The position numbers and the translations under genes are program-made. The notes under the pieces were generated by a model. That model searched no databases and was not told where the DNA came from. It worked only from the letters and a program-made list of their open reading frames with translations. Positions 52,661-63,609 of a stretch of 63,665 nt of DNA are shown in pieces. Source of the stretch: Paenibacillus humicus NBRC 102415 (GTDB lineage Bacteria; Bacillota; Bacilli; Paenibacillales; Paenibacillaceae); assembly GCF_004000905.1 (NCBI RefSeq), contig NZ_BIMD01000034.1, forward strand, positions 1 through 63,665, written 5' to 3'. Position 1 is the first letter of the stretch, and each line of letters begins with the position of its first letter.

Positions 52661-53623
52661 ATGGGCAAGGACAAAATGCTCAAGGGAATCATCGGCTTGC
52701 AGGCGGTCTGCATGATCGTGCTCGCCGTTTTTGTTGTCATCCAGCAGCTTCCCGAGTCGGCTCCCGGATCGGTCGACGCGTCCGGAGCGGGAGCCGGAGG
52801 CTCGGACGGCGAAGCGGCTGTCGTCGGGGATCAGGCGATCCGGAATTCGGATTGGGTGGAGCAGCTCAAGAAGCAGTACGGGGACAGTGTGCTGAGGATG
52901 CTGATGCTGCGCAGCGCGCTGGACCAGGAGAGCGCCAAGGGGAGCCTGGAAGTGACGGCCGAAGAGATTCAGTCGGAGCTGGCTTCCCAGATGGAAGGAT
53001 ACGAGGATGAGGACGCCTTCTACCGGGAAATGAAGGAGCAGCTCGGCATGAGCCGGGATGACGTATGGAGCGACGCCATGTACCGCCTGCTTCTGGAGAA
53101 GTGGATGACGCGCGGCATCGAGGTTTCGGACAAGGAAGTAGACGCTTATATGAAGGAGCATCAGGCGGAGCTCTCCGCTTCCTCGCGCCTGCATCTTCGC
53201 TGGATCGTCCTTCCGGATTCGGACAAGGCCTCTGCGGTGCTGGATGAGCTGGAGCAGGGGGCCGGCTTCGAGGAGCTGGCGCAGCGGGAATCCCTGGATG
53301 AAGGAACGGCTTCGAACGGCGGAGATCTCGGGCTGATCGACGAGCGGGATCCATTCCTCGACCCGGGGGCGGCCAAGGCGGCCGCCGGCCTGCAGCCCGG
53401 CGACATCGCAGGTCCCGTGGAGGTGGCCGGAGGTTATGCGGTCATTGAGCTGCTGGAGCGGATCACGCCTCCGGACCCCGGCAAGGCCGCCATGCGCGAG
53501 CGGGTCAAGCGCATGATCGCCCTGGACGAAGCGGGATCCCTGAAGGATGGGGAAGAGAAGCTTCTCAAGCACTATCAGGCATCGGTGCTGCCCGATCCGA
53601 CATCGGAACCGACCAAAGGATAG
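52661..53623 (+). CDS. yacD: Membrane-anchored peptidyl-prolyl isomerase (YacD/PrsA-like)
   Basis: A 320-residue foldase with one N-terminal membrane helix (about 7-28, MLKGIIGLQAVCMIVLAVFVVIQQ) and no lipobox, then a SurA-like helical part (about 55-165) and a parvulin domain (about 175-270) with LHLRWIVLPD, FEELAQRESLDEGTASNGGDLGLIDE and PGDIAGPVEVAGGYAVIEL. It should act on proteins outside the membrane. It starts 15 bases after hslO with a GGGAAG ribosome site and is followed by the cysK promoter. Prolyl-isomerase activity is inferred from the domain. Confidence 0.9.
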   Translation: MGKDKMLKGIIGLQAVCMIVLAVFVVIQQLPESAPGSVDASGAGAGGSDGEAAVVGDQAIRNSDWVEQLKKQYGDSVLRMLMLRSALDQESAKGSLEVTAEEIQSELASQMEGYEDEDAFYREMKEQLGMSRDDVWSDAMYRLLLEKWMTRGIEVSDKEVDAYMKEHQAELSASSRLHLRWIVLPDSDKASAVLDELEQGAGFEELAQRESLDEGTASNGGDLGLIDERDPFLDPGAAKAAAGLQPGDIAGPVEVAGGYAVIELLERITPPDPGKAAMRERVKRMIALDEAGSLKDGEEKLLKHYQASVLPDPTSEPTKG

Positions 53624-53662
53624 CGAAATGACGATACGTTCATGCTGTCCTCCGCGATTCTA

Positions 53663-53692
53663 TTGACAAGGGCCGAAAGGCCTTGTTAAGAT
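53663..53692 (+). promoter_or_regulatory. SigA promoter of cysK
   Basis: TTGACA (53663-53668) and TAAGAT (53687-53692), 18 bases apart. The spacer is an inverted repeat (AAGGGCC-GAAA-GGCCTT) that could be an operator. No clear S-box or T-box was seen. Confidence 0.72.
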
Positions 53693-53749
53693 AGAAACAG
53701 CTAATAACCTACTATTTTAGTCGGAATATAGATGAGGAGGCAGTTGACT

Positions 53750-54691
53750 ATGGCCAGAATTGTGCAGAATGTAACCGAACTGATCGGAGATACGCCGCTT
53801 GTCCGCTTGAACCGCTTGGTGCCGGAGGGAAGCGCCGAAGTGTACGTGAAGCTGGAATATCAGAACCCGGGCTCCAGCGTCAAGGACCGCATCGCCATCA
53901 GCATGATCAACGTTGCGGAAGAGCAAGGTCTGATCCAGCCGGGCGTGACGACGATCGTCGAACCGACGAGCGGCAACACGGGAATCGGCCTGGCCATGGT
54001 TGCTGCAGCCAAGGGCTACCGTTCCGTGCTCGTCATGCCGGAGACGATGAGCCTTGAGCGCCGCAACCTGCTTCGCGCTTACGGCGCGGAGCTGGTGCTG
54101 ACGCCAGGAGCCGAAGGAATGAACGGCGCCGTCAAGAAGGCGGAGCAGCTGGCGGAGGAGAACGAGAACTACTTCATCCCGCAGCAGTTCAAGAACCCGG
54201 CCAACGTCAAGGTCCACCGCGAGACGACGGGACCGGAGATCGTCGAGGCGATCAACGGCTACGACGGCAAGCTGGACGCGTTCGTGGCGGGCATCGGCAC
54301 CGGCGGCACGATCAGCGGCACGGGCGAGGTGCTGCGCAAGAGCTTCCCGAACATCCACATCGTCGCGGTCGAGCCTGCGGCATCCCCGCTGCTGTCCGGC
54401 GGCAAGCCGGGCGGGCACAAGATCCAGGGCATCGGCGCCAACTTCATTCCGGACATCCTGGATCGCGAGATCTACGATGAAGTCATTACGGTCGAGAACG
54501 AGGAAGCATTCGAGTTTGCGCGCCGCGCCGCCAAGGAAGAAGGCCTGCTCGTCGGGATCAGCTCCGGCGCAGCCATCTCTGCCGCGCTGCAGGTGGCCAA
54601 GAAGCTGGGCCCGGGCAAGCGCGTCATCGCGGTCGTTCCGAGCAACGGAGAGCGCTACCTGAGCACGCCGCTGTTCAACTTCGAGAACTAG
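53750..54691 (+). CDS. cysK: Cysteine synthase A (O-acetylserine sulfhydrylase)
   Basis: A 313-residue PLP enzyme that makes cysteine from O-acetylserine and sulfide. The PLP lysine is K45 in [10 protein letters not shown]; the substrate loop [11 protein letters not shown] is near 72, the phosphate-binding [12 protein letters not shown] near 181, and SSGAA near 270. In Bacillus CysK also binds CymR to sense cysteine supply. ATG 53750 lies nine bases after GAGGAGG. It has its own promoter and terminator and is therefore a single-gene unit. Confidence 0.96.
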   Translation: MARIVQNVTELIGDTPLVRLNRLVPEGSAEVYVKLEYQNPGSSVKDRIAISMINVAEEQGLIQPGVTTIVEPTSGNTGIGLAMVAAAKGYRSVLVMPETMSLERRNLLRAYGAELVLTPGAEGMNGAVKKAEQLAEENENYFIPQQFKNPANVKVHRETTGPEIVEAINGYDGKLDAFVAGIGTGGTISGTGEVLRKSFPNIHIVAVEPAASPLLSGGKPGGHKIQGIGANFIPDILDREIYDEVITVENEEAFEFARRAAKEEGLLVGISSGAAISAALQVAKKLGPGKRVIAVVPSNGERYLSTPLFNFEN

Positions 54692-54749
54692 GTTCCGGAT
54701 AACACGAAGGCTCTCCGACGATCGGAGGCAGAGTCTTCACGCAGGGCAA

Positions 54750-54793
54750 ACCGTTCCGACGCCATCTCTATCGATGGCGCGGGGCGGTTTTTT
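54750..54793 (+). terminator. Rho-independent terminator after cysK
   Basis: A long imperfect stem: CGCCATC pairs with GATGGCG around a TCTATC loop, extended after mismatches to ACCG/CGGT, followed by six T (54788-54793). A second T-less dyad lies just upstream near 54708-54738. Confidence 0.85.
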
Positions 54794-54950
54794 CATGGCC
54801 GGAAACGCATCCCGCGTAGGCGGGGTTCCTTATTTTCATGGCAGGCGCTTTCGGAGGCAGGCGGATTACAATCAGGGATATGGCGCCTTTTTCAGCTTGA
54901 TTTTGAACAATCAAAAGGATACGATCAGTCGATAGAGAAGAGGACGATGC

Positions 54951-56597
54951 ATGAACGGGGGAAGCGGGGCCATGACAGAATTCGGAGTCACGTCTTGGGA
55001 GCAGTGGGAATCTTGGCTGGGCGGGGAGAAGGAGTACACGACCTTGCCGGTGCTGGCCAGACTGCCTCTGCCGGAGGAGAGCCTGCTGCCGGAATCCTGG
55101 GAACGGATGTGGCTGGAGGCGGGGCCTTGCTCGATCGTCCTGGAGAGCGGCAAAAGCGGAAGGTACACCTATATGGGACGGCGGCCCGCCGAGCTGCTGC
55201 AGGGCAAGGGCGGCTATGCCGAACAGCTCCGGCTTCGGCTCGGAAAGGGCGGCCGGGCAGATTACGAGCTGGTCGAGCGCTTCGAGGCCGCTCCGCTGGA
55301 GGCGGTCAGGCGCTGGATGCGAGGATCGGACGGTCCGAGGCTTCCTGCGGGAGAAGGTCCGGCATGGACCGGAGGCATCGGCGGATTCTGGAGCTATGAC
55401 ATCATCCGCTCCATCGAGCGCCTCCCGGAGCTGGCCGAAGACGATCTCGGCTTGCCGGACTATCTGTTCATGCGGCTGGACGAGCTGTGGATCGTCGACC
55501 GCAAGAAGCGGCTGCTGTTCGCTTCGGTTCATGTCCCTCTGACCGGCCAGGCCGGTGCAGGCGCCAGGAGAGCCGCATACGATGCGGCTGTCGTCCGTAC
55601 GGAAGAAATGCTTCGGGAATGGGCGGACTGGAGCGCCTCATCCGGTGCGGCAGCGGAGCTTGCGGATTCTCGGCGCCAGCTCCTGGAGCGGGAGCGGGAC
55701 GGCTCCGCCCCTCCATTCGCGGATGTGCCGGAGGGGGCCGCCAGCCCGTTCCTCAAGGACCGCTATATGAATGCGGTCCGCCGGATCCAGGATTACATCG
55801 CGGCGGGCGACGTCTTTCAAGTCAATCTCTCGCTCAGGCAGCAATGCCGGACGGAGACATCGCCGGAAGAGCTGTACGAATGGCTTCGCCTCATCAATCC
55901 TTCTCCGTATATGGGCTTGCTCCGCACGCCGGGCTTCCAGCTGGTGTCCGCCTCGCCGGAGCTGCTCGTCGAGATGAAGGACGGGCGGCTGGCCACGCGT
56001 CCGATCGCGGGGACTAGGCGGCGCGGGCGAACTCCGGAGGAGGATGCCGCGATGGAGCGGGAGCTCAGGACGAGCGAGAAGGAGACCGCCGAGCATATCA
56101 TGCTCGTAGACCTGGAACGCAACGATCTCGGACGTGTGTCGAGCTACGGCAGCGTGCGCGTGGAGGAGCTGATGGCGGTGGAGCGGTACTCCCATGTCAT
56201 GCATCTGGCTTCCCAGGTGGAAGGCCGTCTGGCCGAAGGACTCGATGCATTCGACGTCATCGCCGGAGTGTTTCCCGGAGGGACGATTACCGGCGCCCCA
56301 AAAATCCGCACGATGGAAATCATCGAGGAGCTGGAACCGGTACGCCGCGGTCCGTATACGGGCTCGATGGGCTGGATTGACTACAGCGGGGATATGGAAT
56401 TTAATATTATTATCCGCACGATGGCCGTCCTGGACGGCCAAGTGCATATCCAGGCCGGGGCGGGCATCGTGATCGACTCCGACCCCGAGCGGGAATACAA
56501 GGAATCCATCAGCAAGGCAAGAGCGCTGTGGCGCGCTTTCCAATACGCGGAGCTGCACCGCGCCGCGGATGCCGCGCCGGCATCCGACACCAACTGA
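54951..56597 (+). CDS. pabB: Aminodeoxychorismate synthase component I
   Basis: A 548-residue chorismate-using enzyme of the anthranilate synthase I family. With PabA it turns chorismate and glutamine into aminodeoxychorismate. The core shows DVFQVNLSLRQQ, SPSPYMG-like NPSPYMGLL, the catalytic PIAGTRRRGRTPEEDAAME, LMLVDLERNDLGRV, VFPGGTITGAPKIRTMEII and GYSGSMGW-like TGSMGWIDYSG. Its position next to pabA, pabC and folP favours folate over tryptophan. ATG 54951 and ATG 54972 are both possible; the latter has GGGGGAAGCGGGG ahead of it. Confidence 0.92.
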   Translation: MNGGSGAMTEFGVTSWEQWESWLGGEKEYTTLPVLARLPLPEESLLPESWERMWLEAGPCSIVLESGKSGRYTYMGRRPAELLQGKGGYAEQLRLRLGKGGRADYELVERFEAAPLEAVRRWMRGSDGPRLPAGEGPAWTGGIGGFWSYDIIRSIERLPELAEDDLGLPDYLFMRLDELWIVDRKKRLLFASVHVPLTGQAGAGARRAAYDAAVVRTEEMLREWADWSASSGAAAELADSRRQLLERERDGSAPPFADVPEGAASPFLKDRYMNAVRRIQDYIAAGDVFQVNLSLRQQCRTETSPEELYEWLRLINPSPYMGLLRTPGFQLVSASPELLVEMKDGRLATRPIAGTRRRGRTPEEDAAMERELRTSEKETAEHIMLVDLERNDLGRVSSYGSVRVEELMAVERYSHVMHLASQVEGRLAEGLDAFDVIAGVFPGGTITGAPKIRTMEIIEELEPVRRGPYTGSMGWIDYSGDMEFNIIIRTMAVLDGQVHIQAGAGIVIDSDPEREYKESISKARALWRAFQYAELHRAADAAPASDTN

Positions 56598-56612
56598 CAG
56601 GGGGCTTTCGAA

Positions 56613-57188
56613 ATGATTCTCGTACTCGACAATTACGATTCCTTCACGTACAACCTCGTGCAGTACCTGGGCGAGCTGAACGAAGAGATCGTCGTGAAGC
56701 GCAATGACGAGATTACGCTGGAGGAGGTCGCCGGGCTTGCTCCGGACCACATCCTGATCTCTCCGGGACCTTGCTCTCCGAACGAAGCCGGCATCAGCCT
56801 CGCTCTGATCGAGCGCTTCAAGGGCGAGATTCCGATCTTCGGCGTCTGCCTGGGGCACCAGGCGATCGGACAAGCCTTCGGAGGCGAGGTGGTGCGGGCG
56901 GAGCGGCTCATGCACGGCAAGACGTCTCCGATCCTTCACGAGGGAAGGGGCGTATTCCGCGGCCTGCCGTCGCCGTTCACCGCGACACGCTACCACTCCC
57001 TCATCGTGCGGCGCGAGACGCTGCCGGACGAGCTGGAGATCACGGCTGAGACGGCCGAGGGCGAAATCATGGGCTTGCGGCACAAGAAATATGCCGTTGA
57101 AGGCGTGCAGTTCCATCCGGAATCCATCATTACGGAGAACGGATTGGCTCTGCTGCGCAACTTCCTGTCGGAGACGGCCGTTCGATGA
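56613..57188 (+). CDS. pabA: Glutamine amidotransferase, aminodeoxychorismate/anthranilate synthase component II
   Basis: A 191-residue class I glutaminase that supplies ammonia to PabB. It has [17 protein letters not shown] at the start, the catalytic Cys in [16 protein letters not shown] near residue 79, and the His-Glu pair in [13 protein letters not shown]. In B. subtilis this protein serves both folate and tryptophan synthesis (PabA/TrpG), since the trp operon lacks its own; that may hold here. It starts 15 bases after pabB and overlaps pabC by four bases. Confidence 0.95.
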   Translation: MILVLDNYDSFTYNLVQYLGELNEEIVVKRNDEITLEEVAGLAPDHILISPGPCSPNEAGISLALIERFKGEIPIFGVCLGHQAIGQAFGGEVVRAERLMHGKTSPILHEGRGVFRGLPSPFTATRYHSLIVRRETLPDELEITAETAEGEIMGLRHKKYAVEGVQFHPESIITENGLALLRNFLSETAVR

Positions 57189-58084
57189 AGATTGGTTATA
57201 ACGGATCCGTGGCCGATTCCGAAGATGTCCGCATCTCGGTTTTCGACCACGGATTTTTATATGGAATGGGATTGTTCGAGACGTTCCGCACCTACGGAGG
57301 CGAGCCTTATTTGCTGGAGAGGCACCTGCGGCGGCTGGAGGACGGCTGCGCGCGGCTGCAAATCTCCTATCGGGCTGAACCGGATCGGATCCGCAGGCTG
57401 GTCCGCGATGTGATGGCTGCCGCAGCAATCGACGGCGATGCCTATGTCCGCATGACGGTGTCCGCCGGCGACGAAGGGCTCGGCTTGCCGGCCGGGCCTT
57501 ACGCCTCGCCTTCGGAGATCGTCATGGTCAAGAATCTTCCGCCGGCAACTCCGGAGCTGCATGTCCGCGGACGCGAGCTGCGCCTGCTGGGGACGCCGCG
57601 GAATACGCCCGAGCTCGGCATCCGGATGAAGTCGCTGCATTACATGAACAGCATCGCGGCCAAGCAGGAGCTGATGGCCTCCGGAGCTTCGGCCGGGTCC
57701 GAAGGGCTGATGCTGACAGCGGAAGGATGGCTGGCGGAGGGAATCGTCAGCAATCTGTTTTTCGTCTCGGGCGGCATCGTCCGCACGCCGTCCCTGGAGA
57801 CGGGGATTCTGCCCGGAATTACGCGCGGCCGCGTCATGGAGCTGGCGCGGGAAGCGGGAATGCCGGTCGAGGAAGGACTGTACCGGTGGGAGGATCTATT
57901 GGAGGCGGACGAGGTTTGGACGACCGGGTCGGTGCAGGAGCTGGTTCCCGCAACCGCGCTGGCTGACGGCTCGGGGAAGCTCGCCCATCCACGTGCAGGA
58001 GCGGCGGCGGGTCCGATATGCAGCAAGCTCCTCGGCCTGTACCGGGCCGATGCGCGAAGCGGCTGGCGGATAGACAGATCCTGA
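57185..58084 (+). CDS. pabC: Aminodeoxychorismate lyase
   Basis: A 299-residue fold-type IV PLP enzyme that releases pyruvate from aminodeoxychorismate to give p-aminobenzoate. [33 protein letters not shown] is the family opening; the PLP lysine lies in [15 protein letters not shown], and [30 protein letters not shown] is the cofactor and substrate region. The ATG overlaps the pabA stop (ATGA). Related branched-chain aminotransferases share the fold, but the setting makes PabC clear. Confidence 0.92.
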   Translation: MKIGYNGSVADSEDVRISVFDHGFLYGMGLFETFRTYGGEPYLLERHLRRLEDGCARLQISYRAEPDRIRRLVRDVMAAAAIDGDAYVRMTVSAGDEGLGLPAGPYASPSEIVMVKNLPPATPELHVRGRELRLLGTPRNTPELGIRMKSLHYMNSIAAKQELMASGASAGSEGLMLTAEGWLAEGIVSNLFFVSGGIVRTPSLETGILPGITRGRVMELAREAGMPVEEGLYRWEDLLEADEVWTTGSVQELVPATALADGSGKLAHPRAGAAAGPICSKLLGLYRADARSGWRIDRS

Positions 58085-58190
58085 TCGGACATCCGGCAGC
58101 CGCTTGCGTATTGCGAGGCTCCGGCTGAAGCCTGGCCGCAGATTCCGCAGGCTATCCGGTTCATTAAGTTTTTTTATAGGAGGGGATTCG

Positions 58191-59051
58191 ATGTATATCC
58201 GTCAACGGCGCCATGCCGTGCCGAAGCGCCGGTATGAGCTGGGGGGAGGCGTCAGGCTGGAGCTTGGAGAGCGGACCTTGATCATGGGCATCCTGAATGC
58301 GACCCCGGATTCGTTCTCCGACGGCGGACGCCATGCCCGGGTGGATGAGGCGGTGCGCCACGCCCTGAAGATGGCGCGTGAGGGCGCGGACATCATCGAT
58401 GTCGGAGGAGAATCGACCCGACCCGGCTTCACCCCTGTTCCGCATGAGGAGGAGCTGCGGCGCGTCGTTCCCGTGATCGAGAGGCTGCGCCTCGAGCTGC
58501 CGGAGATGCCTCTTTCCATCGATACGTACAAGTTCGAAACGGCGAGGGCGGCGCTTCAAGCCGGCGCGCATATCATCAACGATATATGGGGTTTGCGGCT
58601 CGATTCCCGAATGGCCGATACCGCCGCCGAGTTCGGCTGCCCGGTCATCATCAGCCACAACCGGCAGGAAAGGGACTACGAGGATCTCATACCGGATGTC
58701 GTTTCCGACCTTCAGGGAAGCGTCGAGATCGCCAGGGCGGCGGGCGTAGCCGAGGAGAACATCTGGCTCGATCCCGGCATCGGCTTTGCCAAAACCCATG
58801 AAGACAACGTGGCGCTGATGGGGAGCTTGTCACAGCTGGCGGAGCTGGGCTACCCGGTGCTGCTCGGCACTTCGCGCAAGCGGTTCATCCGGGACACGCT
58901 CGGGCTGCCGGTCGGAGAGCTGATCGAGGGAACGGCAGCGACGGTGGCGCTTGGAATCGCCCAAGGCTGCCAGATCGTTCGCGTGCACGATATCGATGCG
59001 ATCCGCAAAACATGCGCAATGACAGACGCGATCGTCTACGGCCCGCGCTGA
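58191..59051 (+). CDS. folP: Dihydropteroate synthase
   Basis: A 286-residue enzyme that joins p-aminobenzoate to hydroxymethyl-dihydropterin pyrophosphate; it is the sulfonamide target. Signatures are MGILNATPDSFSDGG, ADIIDVGGESTRPGF, LSIDTYKFETARAAL, INDIWGL, WLDPGIGFAKTHEDN and LLGTSRKRFI. ATG 58191 follows AGGAGGGG; the frame upstream is open but lies in the gap after pabC. A stretch of T at 58170-58176 just before the ribosome site is unusual but has no stem. Confidence 0.95.
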   Translation: MYIRQRRHAVPKRRYELGGGVRLELGERTLIMGILNATPDSFSDGGRHARVDEAVRHALKMAREGADIIDVGGESTRPGFTPVPHEEELRRVVPVIERLRLELPEMPLSIDTYKFETARAALQAGAHIINDIWGLRLDSRMADTAAEFGCPVIISHNRQERDYEDLIPDVVSDLQGSVEIARAAGVAEENIWLDPGIGFAKTHEDNVALMGSLSQLAELGYPVLLGTSRKRFIRDTLGLPVGELIEGTAATVALGIAQGCQIVRVHDIDAIRKTCAMTDAIVYGPR

Positions 59052-59085
59052 TACTTTGGAACAGAAAGGAATGGACCGGCCGACA

Positions 59086-59472
59086 ATGGACAAGATGACA
59101 CTTAATGGCATGCGGTTTTTCGGTTATCATGGCGTATTTCCGGAGGAGAACCGGCTTGGGCAGAACTTCCATGTCGACCTCGTTCTCAAGCTGAATCTTG
59201 AGCAGGCCGCCCGCACCGACGAGCTGGAGCATTCCATCAACTATGCCGACCTGCATGCGGCGACCAAGAAAATCGTGGAAGGGCCGCCCGTGAAGCTGAT
59301 CGAGGCGCTGGCGGGCCGTATTGCAACTGCACTGCTCGAGACGTATACTGGCATTACTGAATTGACCGTTCGCGTGACGAAACCGAATCCTCCGTTCGAG
59401 ATCCACTTCGACGGCGTTGTCGTCGAACTGGTGCGAAAGCGGGATGAGCATGGAGAAATCGTACCCGCATAG
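59086..59472 (+). CDS. folB: Dihydroneopterin aldolase
   Basis: A 128-residue enzyme that splits dihydroneopterin to hydroxymethyl-dihydropterin and glycolaldehyde. It shows FFGYHGVFPEENRLGQNFHVDL, LEHSINYADLHA, VKLIEALAGRIA and VTKPNPPF, all standard for FolB; the catalytic Lys is in the KPNPP segment. TTG 59056, ATG 59071 and ATG 59086 are in frame. The third gives the N-terminus MDKMTLNGMRFFGYHG that lines up with B. subtilis FolB, though the AAAGGA ribosome site is then a little far. It overlaps or abuts folK. Confidence 0.92.
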   Translation: MDKMTLNGMRFFGYHGVFPEENRLGQNFHVDLVLKLNLEQAARTDELEHSINYADLHAATKKIVEGPPVKLIEALAGRIATALLETYTGITELTVRVTKPNPPFEIHFDGVVVELVRKRDEHGEIVPA

Positions 59473-59488
59473 CGGGACTGCCGGGACT

Positions 59489-60013
59489 ATGAGCAGGGCC
59501 TATATCGCCCTCGGCTCCAACATAGGGAAACGCGCGGACCTGCTCGCGCAGGCGTTGAAGCTGCTTGACGGAAGCGAGGGCGTGTCCGTGGAGGAGGTAT
59601 CCTCCGCGTATGAGACCGATCCGGTCGGTTACGCCGACCAGCCCGCTTTCCTCAATATGGCGGCTTCTCTGCGGACGCGCCTCGATCCGCTGGAGCTGCT
59701 GCGCCTGATGCTCGACATCGAGCGCCGGCTTGGCCGGGTCCGCGATATCCGCAACGGCCCGAGAACGATTGATTTGGATCTGCTTTTATATGAAGATGTG
59801 TCCATGGATAAGGAAGAGCTGCAGCTCCCTCATCCTAGAATGGAGGAGCGGGCGTTCGTGATGGTTCCCCTGGCCGAGGTGCTGGAACCGGGCCACCCTC
59901 TGCTGGCCAAGGCGGAGTCGATGGCGGTCGCGGCATTACGGGATGGAAAGGAAGGCATTGCTCAATGGAATACGATCAACTGGCGCAGCGGATCCGCGCC
60001 TTTCGGAAGCTGA
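59489..60013 (+). CDS. folK: Hydroxymethyl-dihydropterin pyrophosphokinase
   Basis: A 174-residue kinase that moves pyrophosphate from ATP to hydroxymethyl-dihydropterin. It begins RAYIALGSNIGKRADLL and contains SSAYETDPVGYADQPAFLNMA, ERRLGRVRDIRNGPRTIDLDLLLY and LPHPRMEERAFVMVPLAE, which carry the ATP and metal residues. ATG 59489 is chosen by similarity; ATG 59450, inside folB, would add 13 residues. Its end overlaps the next small gene by 49 bases. Confidence 0.92.
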   Translation: MSRAYIALGSNIGKRADLLAQALKLLDGSEGVSVEEVSSAYETDPVGYADQPAFLNMAASLRTRLDPLELLRLMLDIERRLGRVRDIRNGPRTIDLDLLLYEDVSMDKEELQLPHPRMEERAFVMVPLAEVLEPGHPLLAKAESMAVAALRDGKEGIAQWNTINWRSGSAPFGS

Positions 60014-60186
60014 AGGGCTTCACCCAGCAGCAGCTGGCCGACAAGCTGGAAGTATCCGTTGCGGTGCTCGGCTCGCTCGAGCGCGGCACGCGCAAGCCCG
60101 AAGCCAAGCTTCTCGGGCGGATCGCCGACACTCTCGGCATCGACTATGAAGAATTGACGGCCGTGACGAGCGGCGGTCTGCGATAG
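59965..60186 (+). CDS. yazB: Small XRE-family helix-turn-helix protein (YazB type)
   Basis: A 73-residue protein consisting of one Cro/C1 helix-turn-helix: IRAFRKLKGFTQQQLADKLEVSVAVLGSLERGTRKPEAKLLGRIADTLGI. A gene of this kind lies between folK and dusB in B. subtilis as well (yazB). The ATG follows AAGGAAGG and the gene overlaps the 3' end of folK. Its targets are unknown; local control of the folate genes is possible but not shown. Confidence 0.9.
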   Translation: MEYDQLAQRIRAFRKLKGFTQQQLADKLEVSVAVLGSLERGTRKPEAKLLGRIADTLGIDYEELTAVTSGGLR

Positions 60187-60201
60187 AAGGAAGGAACGGT
60201 T

Positions 60202-61215
60202 ATGCTTAAAATCGGAAATATCGAAATGAAGAATAATGTCGTTCTCGCTCCTATGGCGGGCGTCTGCAACCCTGCATTCCGGCTCATCGCCAAAGAGTTC
60301 GGCACCGGGCTCGTTTGCGCGGAGATGGTGAGCGACAAGGCGATTGTCCACGGCAACAAGCGCACGCGCGAAATGCTGTTCGTGGATGAGCGCGAAAAGC
60401 CGCTCAGCCTGCAGATTTTCGGCGGAGACCGCAGATCCCTTGTCCAGGCTGCGAAAGTCGTCGACAAGGAGACGAATGCGGACATCATCGACATCAACAT
60501 GGGCTGTCCGGTGCCGAAGGTGACCAAATGCGATGCCGGCGCCCGCTGGCTGCTCAATCCCGACAAGATCTACGAGATGGTCAGCTCGGTCGTCGACGCC
60601 GTCGACAAGCCGGTAACGGTCAAGATGAGGATCGGCTGGGACAGCGACCATATCTTCGTGGTCGAAAACGCCCGCGCCGTCGAACGCGCCGGAGGCAAAG
60701 CCGTCAGCGTGCATGGACGCACCCGGGAGCAGCTGTATACGGGCCATGCCGACTGGAGCTACATTAGGCAGGCCAAGGAAGCGGTGAGCATTCCGGTCAT
60801 CGGCAACGGCGACGTCAACACCCCGGAGGACGCCAAGCGCATGATCGCCGAAACCGGCTGCGACGGCGTCATGATCGGACGCGCGGCGCTCGGCAACCCT
60901 TGGATGCTCTACCGCACGATCCATTACCTCACGCATGACGAGCTGCTGCCGGAGCCGAACGCCGTGGAGAAGATGGAGATCGCCATCCTTCACATGGACC
61001 GGCTGATCGCGCTCAAAGGCGAGGCCGTAGCCGTGAAGGAGATGCGCAAGCATCTGGCCTGGTATCTCAAAGGCCTCAAGGGCGCCGCCCGCATCAAGGA
61101 CAACATCATGGAAGAGACGAGCCGCGATGTCATGGTCAACATCTTGAACGAGTATATCCGGTCTCTCGGCCAGGATGCCCAGATGCCGGCCGTACCGGAA
61201 GCGGCGGTCAACTGA
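60202..61215 (+). CDS. dusB: tRNA-dihydrouridine synthase DusB
   Basis: A 337-residue FMN enzyme that reduces uridines in tRNA D-loops. The N-terminal barrel has [27 protein letters not shown] and the active-site Cys102 in [13 protein letters not shown]; later [32 protein letters not shown] and GRAALGNPW bind FMN. The C-terminal helical domain carries the tRNA contacts ([21 protein letters not shown]). ATG 60202 follows AGAAGGAAGGAA. It closes the folate cluster, as yacF does in Bacillus. Confidence 0.95.
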   Translation: MLKIGNIEMKNNVVLAPMAGVCNPAFRLIAKEFGTGLVCAEMVSDKAIVHGNKRTREMLFVDEREKPLSLQIFGGDRRSLVQAAKVVDKETNADIIDINMGCPVPKVTKCDAGARWLLNPDKIYEMVSSVVDAVDKPVTVKMRIGWDSDHIFVVENARAVERAGGKAVSVHGRTREQLYTGHADWSYIRQAKEAVSIPVIGNGDVNTPEDAKRMIAETGCDGVMIGRAALGNPWMLYRTIHYLTHDELLPEPNAVEKMEIAILHMDRLIALKGEAVAVKEMRKHLAWYLKGLKGAARIKDNIMEETSRDVMVNILNEYIRSLGQDAQMPAVPEAAVN

Positions 61216-61227
61216 AGCCATAGCACT

Positions 61228-61278
61228 GCCGCCCGCGGCAAGACGCTTTCCCTTGCGGGAAGCGTGCCCGCGGGCGGC
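61228..61278 (+). terminator. Strong hairpin after dusB
   Basis: Outer stem GCCGCCCGCGG (61228-61238) and CCGCGGGCGGC (61268-61278) is perfect, with an inner stem ACGCTTTCCC/GGGAAGCGT. The tail (CGTCTTTG) is only mildly T-rich, so it is a likely but not ideal terminator. Confidence 0.7.
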
Positions 61279-61300
61279 CGTCTTTGCCGGGGGCCTCTCA

Positions 61301-61329
61301 TTGACACGCCGGGTGCAATTGCATATAAT
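61301..61329 (+). promoter_or_regulatory. Consensus SigA promoter of greA
   Basis: Perfect TTGACA (61301-61306) and perfect TATAAT (61324-61329) with 17 bases between. A second TATAAT at 61338-61343 lies 14 bases downstream. The greA leader is about 125 bases. Confidence 0.93.
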
Positions 61330-61460
61330 CTTGCAATATAATCCTGTGCCGTCTGTTCTTGGTGGATTATGGACACGGTTTCAGGCACTGGGAATCCTGC
61401 TGTAATTCCTTTCGCTTTCAACGCGAGGTAAGCAAATACGCCACGACAGGAGAATCGGCA

Positions 61461-61937
61461 ATGAGCGACAAAGAAGTGATTCTGACTCAGGACGGACTCA
61501 AGAGGCTGGAAGAGGAACTGGAGAATCTCAAATCCGTGAAACGTCGCGAAGTGGCCGAGCGGATCAAAGTCGCTATCGGTTATGGCGACATCAGCGAAAA
61601 CTCCGAGTATGAAGATGCCAAAAACGAGCAAGCTTTTATCGAAGGCCGCATCCTTACGCTTGAGAAAATGCTGCGCAACGCGCGCATCATCAATAATGAC
61701 GATATCGCCGTAGATACGGTAAGCATCGGCTCCATCGTGACGATCGAGGACCTTGAGTTCGGCGATACGATTGAATACGCCATTGTCGGCACGGCGGAAT
61801 CCGATCCGCTGCAGAACAAGATCTCCAATGAAAGCCCGCTCGGCCGGGCGATTCTCGGCAAGAAGAAGGGCACGACCGTGGAGGTCAACGTTCCGGCCGG
61901 CGTCATTCAATACCGGATCTTGGACATCAAGAAGTAA
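61461..61937 (+). CDS. greA: Transcription elongation factor GreA
   Basis: A 158-residue factor that enters the secondary channel of RNA polymerase and stimulates cleavage of backtracked RNA. The N-terminal coiled coil (about 8-75) has the acidic tip [15 protein letters not shown] with the key Asp and Glu; the C-terminal FKBP-like part has [13 protein letters not shown] and [22 protein letters not shown] 61461 follows ACAGGAGAA and matches the family start. It has a consensus promoter and its own terminator. Confidence 0.96.
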   Translation: MSDKEVILTQDGLKRLEEELENLKSVKRREVAERIKVAIGYGDISENSEYEDAKNEQAFIEGRILTLEKMLRNARIINNDDIAVDTVSIGSIVTIEDLEFGDTIEYAIVGTAESDPLQNKISNESPLGRAILGKKKGTTVEVNVPAGVIQYRILDIKK

Positions 61938-61981
61938 TTCAGGCACCCAGACCAGACCCAACAGCTATACTTCCATTCAAG

Positions 61982-62008
61982 AGCTTCCTACCTATAGGGA
62001 GCTTTTTT
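61982..62008 (+). terminator. Rho-independent terminator after greA
   Basis: Stem AGCTTCCTA (61982-61990) and TAGGGAGCT (61995-62003) with one G-T pair, four-base loop, then six T. It lies 33 bases before the lysS start, so lysS may be reached by read-through. Confidence 0.88.
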
Positions 62009-62010
62009 AA

Positions 62011-63555
<1,545 letters not shown>

Positions 63556-63559
63556 CTGA

Positions 63560-63597
63560 AAGCCCGCATAAACCCTAGGTTTTATGCGGGCTTTTCT
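63560..63597 (+). terminator. Rho-independent terminator after lysS
   Basis: GCCCGCATAAACC (63562-63574) pairs with GGTTTTATGCGGGC (63578-63591) with one extra T and a CTA loop, then a T-rich tail. Confidence 0.94.
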
Positions 63598-63609
63598 TCT
63601 TTCTAGCAG

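Noticed and set aside
53669-53686. Transcribed hairpin before cysK as attenuator
   Set aside because: The inverted repeat lies between -35 and -10, so it is not in the RNA; at most it is an operator.
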